Below, piece by piece: positions 46,001 to 59,009 of a DNA stretch of 64,000 bases. The notes under the pieces are model-generated. The model made no database searches. It saw only the letters and a program-made list of their open reading frames with translations, and was not told where the DNA came from. The number at the start of each line of letters is the position of its first letter. Position 1 is the first letter of the stretch. Source of the stretch: Epiperipatus broadwayi (lineage: Eukaryota > Onychophora > Udeonychophora > Euonychophora > Peripatidae); the NCBI GenBank assembly GCA_028023455.1, contig JAQFVV010000507.1, forward strand, positions 56,001 to 120,000, written 5' to 3'. A program made the translations under genes and the position numbers.

Positions 46001-49000
46001 AATTTTTGGGAAAAATAAAACAAAACAAAAGGATGAAATAAATCAAAAAATGAATAATTAATTGATTGAAACAACTTATCAAAATCTACCCCTCAATAAA
46101 TATCTAACCATACAAAATTGGAATTTGAATCCTCTATATCCAAAATATATAAAGATATAAATAAACAATATATCATCAGTGATCAATTACTTAAGTGCAA
46201 TAATCTTCATAAAAAGCAGCATTTATCATGAAATTTGTTATTTAACAGTAAATTAAAAACTAAATTATAATGATTTAAATGATAATTACATATAATCTTA
46301 GAAAATCTATATCAAAGGATTTTTCAAAACTAAATAATTTTGGAAGAAAGAGTTAATAAATGTGTTTCTATTATCAACCAATTAGATTAATTTTTAATAC
46401 TTTAATGATTCGAAGATTCTATTATAATTAATCTGATCTCATACCTGGAAGAGCTTCATTTTCTACATTTCATGGGCATTATTCATTGTTATCTTCCATA
46501 AAGATTTCTTGAAATATTCAACAACAAAAAAAATCCTATTTACAGAAAGAAAAGATTAACTTCTAAAAACAAATAATATAAGAAAATTAAAGACTTAAAA
46601 AGGTAATTTAAATTATTGAAAGACATATTTAAAGTTAAAAAAAAAAACATCAGCAAGCCCAACTTCTTCACCATATTTTTTTTTAGATCAAATGTTCACT
46701 ACAATAGTTCTATAAAATCACAATCCTTTATTTCTAATGCACTAAAATGATAAAATGAATAATAGAGAATTGTTATAAATGCCATAAATTTGACAGATTT
46801 GATCTAAATCATGATCCAGCATATTCTTAAATTGAAATATATCTCTCTGAAAATAATCAGCAATCATTCTAATTTCTGACACATCCATACAAACATAATC
46901 AACCAATCACGAACAAACATTAGTTCAGTAGTTTAGAGCAAATTAAAATTAAGCAATGTTCTAATCAGAATCTGAATCATCAAAAATAGGGACTGAATTC
47001 AAAGATCAAATAAAATAAAAAAGTAAAAAAATAAATGTGTATATAGTCCTATTTATTAAATTGTTTTAATAATATAAAAAAATAAAACAATGTACTATTA
47101 ACAAAAAAATTCATAAAAAAATACAACAATGTAATATTTTCAAACTGTGAACCATTCACCATACTGTAAATTCATCATACATGCATTGGAAGATTTAGTT
47201 TTGGTAGATAAAATATTTTATAAATTAAGAAGCAATACAGTTAAAAACGTAACATTATAAAACTATTTGAAAAACATTGTTTTTATTAATTACTATACCA
47301 TTATTAACTTATCCAATGGATAACATTGCTTGCTTGATTAAAATTCATCTTTGTTTGTTAACAAATATTCTTTATCATATAACCTAATTTAAACCCGTCT
47401 GGAGTTTTGTGGTGTTTGCCTAGAGATTAGTGTTAAAGAAACCCATAAAATAAAACAAATTGCTTTTATTATTTAATCTGACAAAAAATTGAATATTATA
47501 TCTGTTTTATATTTAGTTGAAACAGACTTTAAATAGTTTACAAAATAATTACTTACAAAAATATGGCTGAAAAAAATACAAGTTTCGTTCAAATTTGAAC
47601 TTCAGGTTATAAATATGTCAGGCTGTTATACATTAAAGATCTTACAATACCATTAACGTTTATAAAATATTGGACAAAAAAAGCAGCGGGGAGAGAACAA
47701 ATTTCACAATTGGTTTTTATATAGCTTATTAAACGCAATTCTTTCATTAAATAATATATATAAAGATTAATGATAGTAGGCAAAAAAAAGATTAAACTTA
47801 AAATTAAACTAAAGATATACATATTAATTAAAAATCTTATATGAAACATTGTTATTCATTTATATAGGGAAATATTTATCATTTCCAGGAAATTAAGTTT
47901 GTTTTTGACACATTTAAAAACATCACTCATACGGCATTTTAAACTTTCGCAAACCATTTATATTAAACTTGAAAATTGAATTGAAACTTTGTTGAATTAT
48001 AGTTATATTTTATTTCTCATAAATCACCACAACGTCACTTTTAAACTACCATAAACTGCTTTATCCAGGTGTTGTAATAATGTCATCACTATTTCATAAG
48101 AACAACTTGTTTATATTTTTTAACAACCTTAAATAAATTTGCATAAAACAATTAATAATACGTACCGACTTACAAGAAAAGTGTGATTTTTATTAGATGT
48201 GATATATTGTTGTTTATCAAAAAAGCCTTGTTAAAATGTAGATGATTTAAATAGTTCTTATTTGCATATTAACTCCATTAGGATTCAAACGATAGACGAT
48301 GCTTTTATTCACGGAGCTTGACTAATATTCCTCTCTTTCTCTCTCATCATTTCTGATGAGAGCAAGATTCTAAAATTGAGAATGAAATTTGTTTAAGTAA
48401 CAAAATTAACAAAGAAAATTTTGCGCATGTTTTGTTTTTTAAATTTATCTAATACAATCTAAATAAGAATCATTACAACAAAATATAATTTCTAATTAAA
48501 TAAACAAAAAAAATGTATTTATGGATTTTTACTTTTATGTTCAAATTATATAAATTATTATACAAAATATAAAATAATTATTTTTTAATATAATATATAA
48601 AGGCGGGCTTACACTGAATCTTTAAATCATGAGGTCCTGAAATTTAAATCAGTTGAAATTGGGAAAGCATTTTAGTTATCAGGAGATTTTTTTTTAAAGA
48701 AATTTAGTATTTGTTCCATGACTTCTGCCCATACCATTATTGATCTATAAATGAATATCTCTATTATTAGCTACACGGTAAAACGAGGAAACAGCGACAT
48801 TCTAACCATTCATTAGTTGAGTAACCCTTGAATACGATCTTCTCCTTTATTACTTTTTTTGAAAAATATCTTGGGTCGATTTTGCCCTGAAGTTATATTC
48901 TTATGGATGTTATAAACACTTTTTTCGGTTTATAATTACAAATGTTATTTATTAAATTATGTATCCAATATAAAATATTCCTACAACTAGATTCTGCTTT

Positions 49001-50986
49001 ATAATGATGTTAGCATTATCTTCTATTAATGAAGTTTTATTCATATGCCTTCAAATAAGTTTTTAGTACTTTTTTATATGACTGTGAGAAAAAATTACAA
49101 AAAAATACTTTTTCATATTACGGTAAAATAAAAATAAATTTCTGTACTATTTTTTTATTGTAAAAAATACTTATTAGTAACTATTTGTTGTATAGATATT
49201 ATTCAAATTGTGTATTTAATACTTTTTAATAACTAATTATGGATCTGAAATTTGTCCAACTTTGAAAACTCTATCATTAGCCAGACTATTTTTCATAACT
49301 AGAAAAAAATTGAATTTTTATTTGTAAACATACAGTCATAGACATTTTTTACCAGATAGGTTTTTTTAATCTAAATGAAGCTGTATAGTTGACAAATTAC
49401 TCATTTCTATTTATATTAATATTTTTATATCAATTATATATTCTAGAACATTAATTAAAAGTTCTAAAAATATGATGGGTAATCACTTGAAAAGCCTGCC
49501 ATGACACTGGAAGTGATTGGTTATGAAATTTTAGTTTTTAAATTTTGGCTAGTTTTTCAATTCTGAATTTGGGGTAATTTGTATAATTTTATTGACTAGT
49601 TTAGCTTTTGGCTTTTGACATTTTTACATTTTTAAAATATATAATAGATAAATGTATAAAGTAATTTTCAAAATATATGTTACTAAATTCAAATCAATGG
49701 TTTACAATAATTAATCTAATTGAAGAAACTTAATTGGTTAAAAGCATTTTAGAATTTATTAGCATGTTTTTTTTTCAGTGCATGCAGTCTTAAGTCTGAT
49801 ATATAGTAGAGTGACAATGATTATTAATTGATAACACTAAAATATTTATTTAATATTCATACTAAAAAACAAATATGTGTACTTCTGTTATTTATTATAG
49901 TTATTTTTAAATATGCATTAGTGTATTTAAAGTATTACTTATATATGATAATAAATTGATACTTATTCAGTAGATTTATTTAAAGAAAATAAATCAGTCG
50001 AAAAAACAACCTACTATTAAACTGTCTTGAGATTTATTTTGTAATGAGATAAGCCTTTAGTTTGATTTTTTGCTGAGGAAAATAGAAAGAAATTGTTATA
50101 CTAAATAACTGAGAATTTCTGATCTTTATTAGTTTGGTATTCAAATATCATTGATTTTATAGAGAATTATGATATAAATATTATCAACAAATTTAAGATG
50201 TTTTAATTGTTAAAAATAATGTACTTGTTTGTATTTTAAATATATAAATATATACTATTTTATAATAAAGCTCTTAATCCAAGATAAACTTAAATGTATT
50301 TAGCTATAAAAGTATTAGTAATGATAATAACATGCTATTATCAAACAAGATAAACTTTTTAACAATCATTTAAAACTACATTAGTAGCAGCAAACACTCT
50401 ATTCTATTCAAGAATTGTTTATCACAAGATTGGTAATCGTTGGATACATGACATATGCAAATCGTCATTCTAATTTCTGGAACTCAAGCTTGCAATAGAT
50501 GACTCTGAAAGAAAAAAGATAGAGTTAATTCTTAATTCTAACACAAATGTTGAAATTATGTTGAGAAAATTATGCAATGTTTAATATATACTATCATGCC
50601 TTCAGTTAAAAGATAATTAAAGTCATTAAAATCTATGGTTTTTGGCTAAGTGTAAGATCTCTACAGATATGCAAACACACTTTTAGTGTGATTGAATTTT
50701 GATCATTGGCTGTGTTAATACAAAAGAAATAATGGTGTCTACCAAATGTGTAGGTATAAGTTTAATGCTCTTCATATATAATGGCCAGTAATCAGAAACT
50801 AGTCTGTGAATTTGGAAGTGACATTACAAAATACTGTTTATTGATTATTCAACTTTACCATAGATGGCTCTACAATAGAGAAAAAGATGTGAATTATTGT
50901 TCAAGAAACAATGTACTATAACTACATAATTTTATGAAGCTAAATGTATGGAACTTAATATAAAGATTGTTGTACATTTTTACGAA

Positions 50987-50988
<2 letters not shown>
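43031..50988. other. AT-rich non-coding DNA
   Basis: About 8 kb with no recognisable gene. Notable items are a fragment of the 19.7-20.2 kb foldback family near 45,717-45,745 ('actgtatggagagtttt') and a small 9-bp-stem hairpin CTCTCATCA/TGATGAGAG at 48341-48362. Short open frames at 44396-44653, 45769-46074 and 47607-47849 have the composition of background and no motifs. Confidence 0.55.

Positions 50989-51047
<59 letters not shown>
50989..51047. repeat. (AT)n microsatellite
   Basis: Uninterrupted AT dinucleotide run of 59 bases. Confidence 0.97.
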
Positions 51048-51049
<2 letters not shown>

Positions 51050-52641
51050 TTAATGCAATAGTCCTAGATGTTCCTGGAATTCATGAATTAAAATCCTTCA
51101 AAGATAAAATCCTTAATTCTTTGGTTATTATATATTGAAGAGGATAATATTAGATCTCAAGTTGATGTTTAGTTTCCTTCTTGCATATAGACAACATTTT
51201 ATTTTATACACAGTTCTTTTATTAGCAATTATAATTCTATTTCAAAGATATAGCTTACATATAATTTTAAAAGTATATGGCAAAAGTTGTTACTCACACA
51301 CACACACACATATATATATATGATTAGACAAGCACATTTTATATATCTTACAATAAAATTGGTGTTCTATTCACTTTGCATTTTTTATAATGTAAAGTTC
51401 ATTAATTTAATTTACTTGAAGTTTTTGTAAAAAAAAAAAAATTAAATGATCTTTATATTTAGAACTCCAACTAGAACAATCTTTATAGAATATGAAAATA
51501 TATTCAAATTAAGTAATTTAGAAATTACTTTTCTTTAAGAAATATTGAAAATTTCTTCTAATAAGCTTTCTTATTAAATTGTTCTAAAATATGGATGTTA
51601 TCTTATACACTATTCTTTAAATTGAACGCAGTAAAAGTCCTTATGAGGATATTGCTGAAAGGATAGAATCTTTAATCTTCCAATAAATTATTTGATTTTT
51701 TTCTATTTATAGTTGCATGAGCTTGCTAAAGCATGTCATATTATATATTGTGATATTACCATTCTATATTAAATCATTGAGCTAATTTCATTCCCTTTAA
51801 TTCATTGATAAATTGCATTTGAACTTAAAGGTTATCACCTTGTCCATTGTCTTTATTAATGAATTAGTATTTCAACAATGGTTTTTCATTTTTTTTTCTC
51901 ATATGAATACTATTTTACTATGTTACATATTTATTTTCATAAATATAATAGAAATAAAAATATAATGTGTACATATATTGATTATATGTATGTGTGAGTA
52001 ATGTATACTCGTACAATATATATGAATTATTAGCTATAGGTAAAAAAAAAAATTAAAAACAATAAATTTAAGCTTTTTTAAAATTATTAATTTTGAATTT
52101 TTTCATAATTATTAATTTTACATTTAAATTTAAAAATAAAAATTTTGTTAATAAGTTTAATAAGTCTTGATAAAATTTAAATTAAAATGATATATGATAT
52201 TAGTCATCAGTTATATGTTTTGCCAGTCTTTTTATGATAATAGTATATTTTTTTGATTTTATTTTGAAGTCATGACTTACTAGAATTATGGTTAGGAGAT
52301 ATTTTTTGTTTTCTAAGAAAGTAAATATTAGATTATATAATAATTTATTTTTAAATATTTATTTAATAATAACATTAATAAATTACAATCTATAAATACA
52401 AATATATATACACAAGTGCATATATATATATAATTGAACATTTATACAGTCATCAGATATATTTTAAAAATGTTATCAAAATTTTATAAAATTTTTAAAA
52501 TATATCTGATTATTGTATTTATAAATATTCAATTGTATAATTACGTATATTGCTTTGAAAAAGTACAGACATCGAATTATATATATGATAGATTTTGTGG
52601 GTTCCTTTATATATGATTTTGATAATGAATATATTGACATT
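51048..52641. other. AT-rich non-coding DNA
   Basis: No coding frame or element recognised; AC/TA microsatellite at 51293-51321. Confidence 0.6.
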
Positions 52642-52807
52642 TTGGCTTAATTACAAAGCCATCAACTGGGTGATGATTAGAATATTATAAAGATGATTGT
52701 AGAGGTGCTATATACACTAGTTTATAACAATGTTATATAGCATATAACAACAAACATCTTTATAATTCTATTCATCACCCAGTTGATAGGTTGAGTAATC
52801 AAGCCAA
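52642..52807. repeat. Imperfect inverted repeat (foldback/MITE-like), ~54-bp arms
   Basis: The left arm 52642-52695 and right arm 52755-52807 are reverse complements with a few mismatches, sharing 'atcaactgggtgatga' and 'tataaagatg'. The outer ends are ttggctt(a/g)atta. The 59-base centre has its own smaller inverted repeat ('tgctatata...tatatagca'). Non-coding; a short foldback element is likely. Confidence 0.75.
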
Positions 52808-53623
52808 TTTCAGCATTGTTTTAGTTTTTACATTTTTTTTTCAATAACTTTTCTTCCAATTTTATTTTTATGGAAGATTTTTTTTTTTTTTTATGAAAGA
52901 TTTGTTAACTTAATTAATAAAAAAGTTTGTTAATGTTCTATGCTATTGAAAATTTTTTGACTACCTTTTATAGATGTTTGTTTACTTGGTCCTTCTTTTC
53001 TTATATCTAATATTATGCATGAAGAAGCTCAAAGCTTGATTGAGAAGTTATTGAAACAGATAATAGATTCAATAATTCCAATACTGAAATACTTTTTTAA
53101 ATATATTTAATAACTCTTTTCTAAAATCATGATTCATAATTCCATAAACCTTTTGAAGAAGATGGCACTTTATTACTTACAATTCTTGTGCCACAATCTC
53201 CTGGGGCTTGTAGTATAAAATTCAGAAATCCTGATTCTAGTAGTATTAGAGGAGTAAGATTTTCTAAAGGTCAATTACATCTTCCTGATGGTGGCTGAAA
53301 TGATGTTTTATATGCTGCTGTATTTCATAAAGAAAATATATAAAAAATCAGGTGATCGGTTAGAAAATTCGACTATAAAAATAAAGCAAATGTAAAATCA
53401 ATAAAAATGTAGTGACTTGATTGTTTTAGGATTACTGTAGAAGATTACTGAACAAGAATTATGAGAATACTTTGAAAAATATGGAGAAGTTTTGATGACA
53501 CAGTGGTAATCAAGCAGAAATGTCATTATATTTATTATCAAAATCACATATGGATGAATCTGAAAAGTATATCATTTATATCTTTAATCCTTGAAAACTT
53601 TATGTCAATATATATATATATAT
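52808..53623. other. AT-rich DNA up to the LTR
   Basis: Unassigned. A short TA run (53608-53622) directly precedes the LTR and was probably the insertion site of the retrotransposon. Confidence 0.5.
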
Positions 53624-56255
53624 TGAAACAGACAGATCGAAGGATCGATCTTAGTTTCATAGTTTTCATTTTGAAGTACGGTAATTCTAAATCACTATTT
53701 ACCCGCGACGAGGTTTTTCTATTCCAGGCCACATAAATTTTAAGTTAGTTATTTTATGCTTGGTGTAAAAGAATTTAATGTAAATATTACAAGTATAAAT
53801 ATTACAAATCATGATAAATAATATTCGTGTGTGTGGTTTGTAGGTTTATATTAGCTCAATTTAAAAGTTTCGTTGCGTGTATATTTTTTTTTTTAAATTT
53901 TAAATCTTTCAAAATTATACAAAGTCATTTAAAAATGCTGATCAAAAGTCACATTCCTTTGATCAGTATTTTTAGTCAAATCTTACATGTACAAAATGTA
54001 TAGAATAATTAGTTTGTACTTTGATAAAGTTAAGATAATGAATTTCAATTTTGTATTCACAAATTCCTATGTAATTATTTATTTTGTCAATTTAGAATCA
54101 TGTATTGAATTTAGAAATAAATGTAAATCAAACAATGAAAATGAGAAATGTAGGACTCTTATCAAGAAATGCGAATGCAATTGTATAGTCAAAATTAGAT
54201 ATTGCTGGGGGCCAGAAAATCAAAGGACACGGAGTCATGAACAAAAACTAGGCAGAATGATCAATGGTAGCCATCTTATATTATAATATGCTAGGGTACG
54301 CTACTTTTTGACTTGGCTGTGTTTAGACCATCTCGGGGACAGCAAAATAGTTGTTCCAGAGAAATCATCTCAACTGTGATTAAGAAGTTGCCCGGTAAAT
54401 TGCAATAATGTTGGGCTAAGTCCAAGAAGCTGATCCCTGTTCTGCCGATTTAAATCTTTCGAGCCGCTGATCTATAATGTTCCCTGTGCTTCCAGTTTTC
54501 TCAATTCCAACCTTTAAATTAATCATGCCATTCTAAGGAATCCAAAATGCGCGCCTACGTTCTGCATAAACATTACCGCAAGGAGAAAAGCCGGACGAAG
54601 AAAGAATGGTAACTCTTGTTACATGAACTTTTTAACTTTCCTCTAAGCTTAATAATTTTATTATTTAATCTGTTATGAATTAATATAAATAATTACATGT
54701 AAATTTCTTGTTTTCCTTTGTTAAAATGTTACACTAAAACCTGTCAGTAAAGTTCTTCTCTAATATTTCTGTGCTCTAGTCTCTAGATGATAATTTATTA
54801 ATATTTGTGCCTAATAATAATTCATTAGTGAATATATTTATATTTTTATTATTACTTACTTTTACAAACAAAGTGATGCCAATAATAATATTTTTCAACT
54901 CTAGTTAAAGCCATTAGAGTTTATTTCATAGTATTATTATTATATTCATTTTAAAAGTAATTTTCATTTATCGAACTAAAAATTGGTTCATTTATGTTGA
55001 GTTGAGAAATATTCAAGTACTTGTATTGTTCCTTTTATTTCGTCAAAATGATATTTTAATCTCTGCCCCAAATAACAAATATTTAAAATAAAGTCTAAAT
55101 TTTTATTATATAATTTTTTTTATATATATGAACGGAGTAATAATATAAAGTGAATATTTTTGTTACTATTATTACCTCCCGAACAACCTGGGGAGTTATG
55201 GGTTTCAGAGTGAAATTAATTAATTGTTACTTTTGTGATCTTTTGATTTCACCATGTTTTATTTTGAATAGTCATATCAGATTGTTGCGTAGAAAATGTT
55301 ACGGAGAGATAATCAAGGTTGTATATAGTTTCGCTTTAAGTCCACTTCCGATTACTCTTCCTCGATGTTACTGTGGCAATGACTTTTCCTTCACCTAAAT
55401 TGGTGTCTCGTCTTTACTACCAATTGGAAAGAAAGAAATTCTTCTCCAAATAATCTCTTGAATCACCGGGGTTCGAAAATGATCCTGGCTGGTTGTAGTG
55501 TCCCGGATCTACTTAGGGGCATTAAGACTTGTCAAAGTACAAGCTGCCCGGTATTCCGTCAATGCACCAGAAGTTATTATTGTAGTATATCTTAATCTCT
55601 GCAACCATCAGTACATCATTATATATTATATTCTTATATAAAGCCTCCTCAAATTATCCGTATACGTAATGGTTTGAATCTATTAAAATCAAACAACTTA
55701 ATATAAAATAGGAATTAAATATTTTAAATGCTCAAATTACTCTGATTCCCATATCAACTCGTACGACCCTTTAAAACATATAAATATTGGCATGCGTTTT
55801 GTTTATCAGTTTCTAAAACAATTATTAAGGACTAGCAGCAAATTATTATAAATATACGTATGAAAATTTTACCGTATCTGTACATAGTATTCAATGATTT
55901 CAATAATTATTAAAAATTTATCTAATCTATTTTTGTCTCTCTTTTCTTATTACTCCCGAAATCTAGTTAATCACCTGCTGTCTGTATCGACAACTTAAAT
56001 ATATATTGAATTATTAACCGTACCAATATCTCGAATATAAGATATATATATGAATAACTGATTGTAGGGTAATTTAGTCTATGTTTTCCGACGAGCTAGT
56101 AAAGGGAAAACCATGTACCGTTGTTGTGTTGTTCATCGGTTGGTCATGCCAGGGGTTTGGGTTTGAATTTAGTTTGCATTTTGGAATTTATTCCTAGACG
56201 TGGACTGGGTTTGAATTCGGATTACTGTGCGTGACTATGCATGGCGATTTTACCG
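53624..56255 (+). repeat. 5' LTR (at least 2.63 kb)
   Basis: Starts tgaaacagacagatcgaagg and matches the 3' copy collinearly to the last base of the window, so its true right end lies at or beyond 56255. A TATA box (TATATAAAG, 55635-55643) is conserved in both copies and is the likely pol II promoter. Two short open frames (53987-54286 and 55150-55398) are open in both LTRs, but they carry no motif and are best explained by the recent common origin. I did not identify the terminal CA or the primer-binding site. Confidence 0.9.
55635..55643 (+). promoter_or_regulatory. Candidate LTR TATA box
   Basis: TATATAAAG in a locally GC-richer context (aagcctcctc follows). It is identical at 63382-63390 in the 3' LTR. 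Confidence 0.45.
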
Positions 56256-57215
56256 GTACAGTAGTTTAAAATTTTGGATGCCCTCCGTGGTGCTCTGATG
56301 AAGAAATCTCCCACACCCTGCAGAGTGAACAAGAGTAAATATTAAGTTATAGAAATACTTGATTTTTTTTTCATACCGTTGAGATATATATATATTTTGC
56401 GTTATTAAAATGCGCAGTTTTAAAACGATGTTTTGAGTAAGTCAAATATACTAATTTTTTTTTCCCTTTGCTTCCAAGTAGTTTCAGTTGAATAGATTGC
56501 CTTCTAATATTGTTAAGATAATATAGTGAGATTTTTTTTAAAAAAAAAAAAAAGTGTGAAAGCGACTTTGAAGTTTTGTTTTAACGACAAAAATATTGAG
56601 AAATAGTTTCAAAGCAAGTGAAAACCTGTATTGCGATTTTGTGCGTTATTTAATTCAAAATAAACGAATTTTATTTCATAAGTCCTTTTGCAAGTTCATT
56701 TTTTTTGTTGTTTGAAATTTTTTTTTGAAAAAAAAAAAAAAAAAGCAAAGAAAGTAGGATTACTTTTCATGTCTTAAAAATAAATGCGTGTATGTGTGTA
56801 TATATATTATTTAATATAGAAATCTTATCAAAGTCAGTGCATAACATAAATGTCAGTTGAATAAAGTTATTGGCCAGAATATGTGCTATCCGGTATTAAG
56901 TAGAGTAACCGTTTAGGTTAAGTTTTTTTTTGTATAACACCAATCAGCCAGATACAGTCAGCAAAGTGTTAAGGGTATATACACTTACGTTATAGAAACT
57001 TGAAATTGTAATTGATAACCCCGCAGAAGTAGCGTTAATATTAAACATTCTACATAAAACATTATGTTTTTGAATCAAATGATTTTATTAAGTCACGTAT
57101 TAAGTATATATTTAGGGATCAGTATCTTTATGAATATATATAAATAAAAAAATATTTCGCAAATAACTAATTCACATGCTAAAATCACACATATAATTAA
57201 TAAAAAAAATATAAA
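56256..57215 (+). other. LTR remainder and 5' leader of the retrotransposon
   Basis: The rest of the 5' LTR (unknown length) and the untranslated leader. No sequence convincingly complements a tRNA 3' end; TGGATGCCC at 56275 is the only TGG start close to the last confirmed LTR base and does not look like a known primer-binding site. Several poly-T and poly-A runs are present. Confidence 0.5.
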
Positions 57216-57374
57216 ATGGCAGAAATAGAAGGGAACAGTAAATCATCTGAAAGTAGTGTGGAACCATCAGACACGTCAGTGACTGTAAGTGAATAGATTA
57301 AATAAACAAATAACTAGTTACTGGGAAATACGCACACAATATAAAAGGAAGACAGTGTTTACCAGTTGAAACAG
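57216..57374 (+). other. Short upstream frame with intron-like gap before gag
   Basis: An ATG at 57216 opens 26 codons (Ser/Glu-rich) that stop at 57294-57296. Within them, GTAAGT at 57285 matches a splice donor, and 'tgaaacag' ending at 57374 could be an acceptor. The codon boundary before 57285 and the first codon after 57374 are in phase, so removing 90 bases would connect the two frames without a shift. The pyrimidine tract is weak. This may be a genuine small intron in gag or coincidence. Confidence 0.3.
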
Positions 57375-57380
57375 GTCAGA

Positions 57381-59009
57381 ATGGACAAATCATTTGACCC
57401 TCAACACCTTTCATTCAAAATTATAGATTTTTATGGGGAATACTGGAAAAAACCCCACAAACATGTCGACAGCTTAACAGATGCTTTCGAAATAACAGAC
57501 CTAGATAATAAGCAACGAATGGCCATCATTCAGCATCATTTGAAATCAGTCACCAAAGACTGGTGGACCATACTGAGAGGAAAACCTAGAACTTTTGAGG
57601 AGTACCGTGACAGGCTGCTAAGGACATTCTGGGATGAGGAAAGACAAGAAATAGCATTGCAAAGCCTTATCAAAGAATGCTTTCCCACAGGGAACATACT
57701 TTCCCTAACAAAAATTTTTTCGCAGCAAGCAACCAAGTTTTGTTCGTTGCACACTTTCAACTGGTCAGATTCCCGAGTTATTCGAATGATAGCATACAAT
57801 ATGCCACAAGAAGTTAGAGGGCTTATGATCAGTAGCCAAATACACACTATTTCCAAGATGACAAAGTTTTTGGAGACAGTAGACCAACACTTCAGATCTC
57901 TGGCACCAAATAACAGTAAAAGTCAGCCCATTAAAACCATCCACCAGATGACGAACCTAATTTCAGAGAAGGAAAACCAGGATCATCAAGCAAATTACTT
58001 ATGCCCGGTTATAGAAGTAAATATAGAAGACAACAGGGTTACGGTTTTGATTGACTCAGGCAGCCAAGCTTCAATCGTATCTGCAGCTTGGATTAATAAC
58101 CTAAAAAGAACCCGCGAAATCATGCAGTTGCCAACTCGACCTATTCAATTCACATTGGCAAATGGAAAAAAAATGCTAAGTGAAAACCGCCAAGTATGGC
58201 TGGAAGTTAAGATAAATCAGAGACCAGTAGGACATACTTTTCTTGTGATGACAGGACTTATCTATGACATGGTGCTCGGCTCCGATTTTTTATCTCACAA
58301 TGATGGTGTTATCGATTATGAAAAGGGAAGATGCTTTTTCGGAAGTGAGGCAATCGATTTCAAAATACCAATTAACCAGAGGTCTGACTACAAAAGTTGT
58401 TTGGTCCAGTCAGTTGACCCAGCAGCGATCAGTAAAAAGGTTCAAGAGTCCATCCTCACGGAACCCAGGGACACATATCAGATCGGAAAAATACTAAAGA
58501 AATATGAGGCTGTTTTTTCTCCTACTCCGGGTGAGATTAGAGGGTATACACACCGGATCCGGGTAAAGGAGGAGACGTACGTTCCGTCAAAAACTTACCC
58601 CATACCTTTTCAGTACAGAGGGGAAGTAAAAGCCCAGATTCATCAAATGATTGAGTGGGACATTATTGAATGCGGCCCGTCGCCTTATAACAACCCGTTG
58701 GTCGTGGTAAAAAAGAAAAATGGGAGTTTGCGTTTGTGTTTGGATGCACGCAAGTTGAACAGCATTACCATCCCAGAAAGAGATGCTCCTCCCCCTATTC
58801 AAGAGGTATTGGTACGGCTGGCTGGTAAAACCATCTTTTCAACTTTGGATTTGACCGCGAGCTACTGGCAGTTGAATCTGGACCCTAGGGATCGGAAATA
58901 TACGGCTTTCCGATATAATGGGTATACTCATATATTTAAAAGAGTCCCTTTTGGACTCAAACAGTGGAGCAGGCTTAATGCGCTGTTTGCGGCAGGTCCT
59001 TTCCGATGA
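57381..59009 (+). pseudogene. gag-pol: gag, protease and N-terminal reverse transcriptase
   Basis: One open frame; the first ATG is at 57381, with the frame open upstream to 57366. The first ~190 codons are a Ty3-type gag capsid region (WWTILRGKP and then FEEYRDRLLRTFWDEE). No CCHC zinc knuckle is seen between gag and protease. Protease has VLIDSGSQASIV with the catalytic Asp codon at 58053 and GLIYDMVLGSDFL. RT begins near 58,590; it has KKKNGSLRLCLDARKLN, the FSTLDL motif with the first catalytic Asp at 58848, and FGLK ending at 58961. Directly after FGLK the frame is lost, and the sequence that follows belongs to the next frame (58,962-60,450). Gag and pol share one frame here with no programmed shift site between them. 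Confidence 0.9.

Noticed and set aside
48341-48400. CTGATGA with a downstream hairpin and GAAA near 48.35 kb
   Set aside because: The hairpin is separated from CTGATGA by seven unpaired bases, and CTGATGA itself is part of a CTCTCATCA/TGATGAGAG hairpin; the helix geometry does not fit a hammerhead.
53987-54286. 99-codon frame in the 5' LTR, also open in the 3' LTR (61734-62033)
   Set aside because: Kept open in both only because the LTRs are recent copies; no motif, lies in the U3-like part, no Ty3 counterpart.
55150-55398. 82-codon frame repeated in both LTRs
   Set aside because: Same reason; no recognisable domain.
56295-56310. CTGATGA followed by GAAA in the retrotransposon leader
   Set aside because: Only one base separates the two boxes, so no helix II can form; not a hammerhead.
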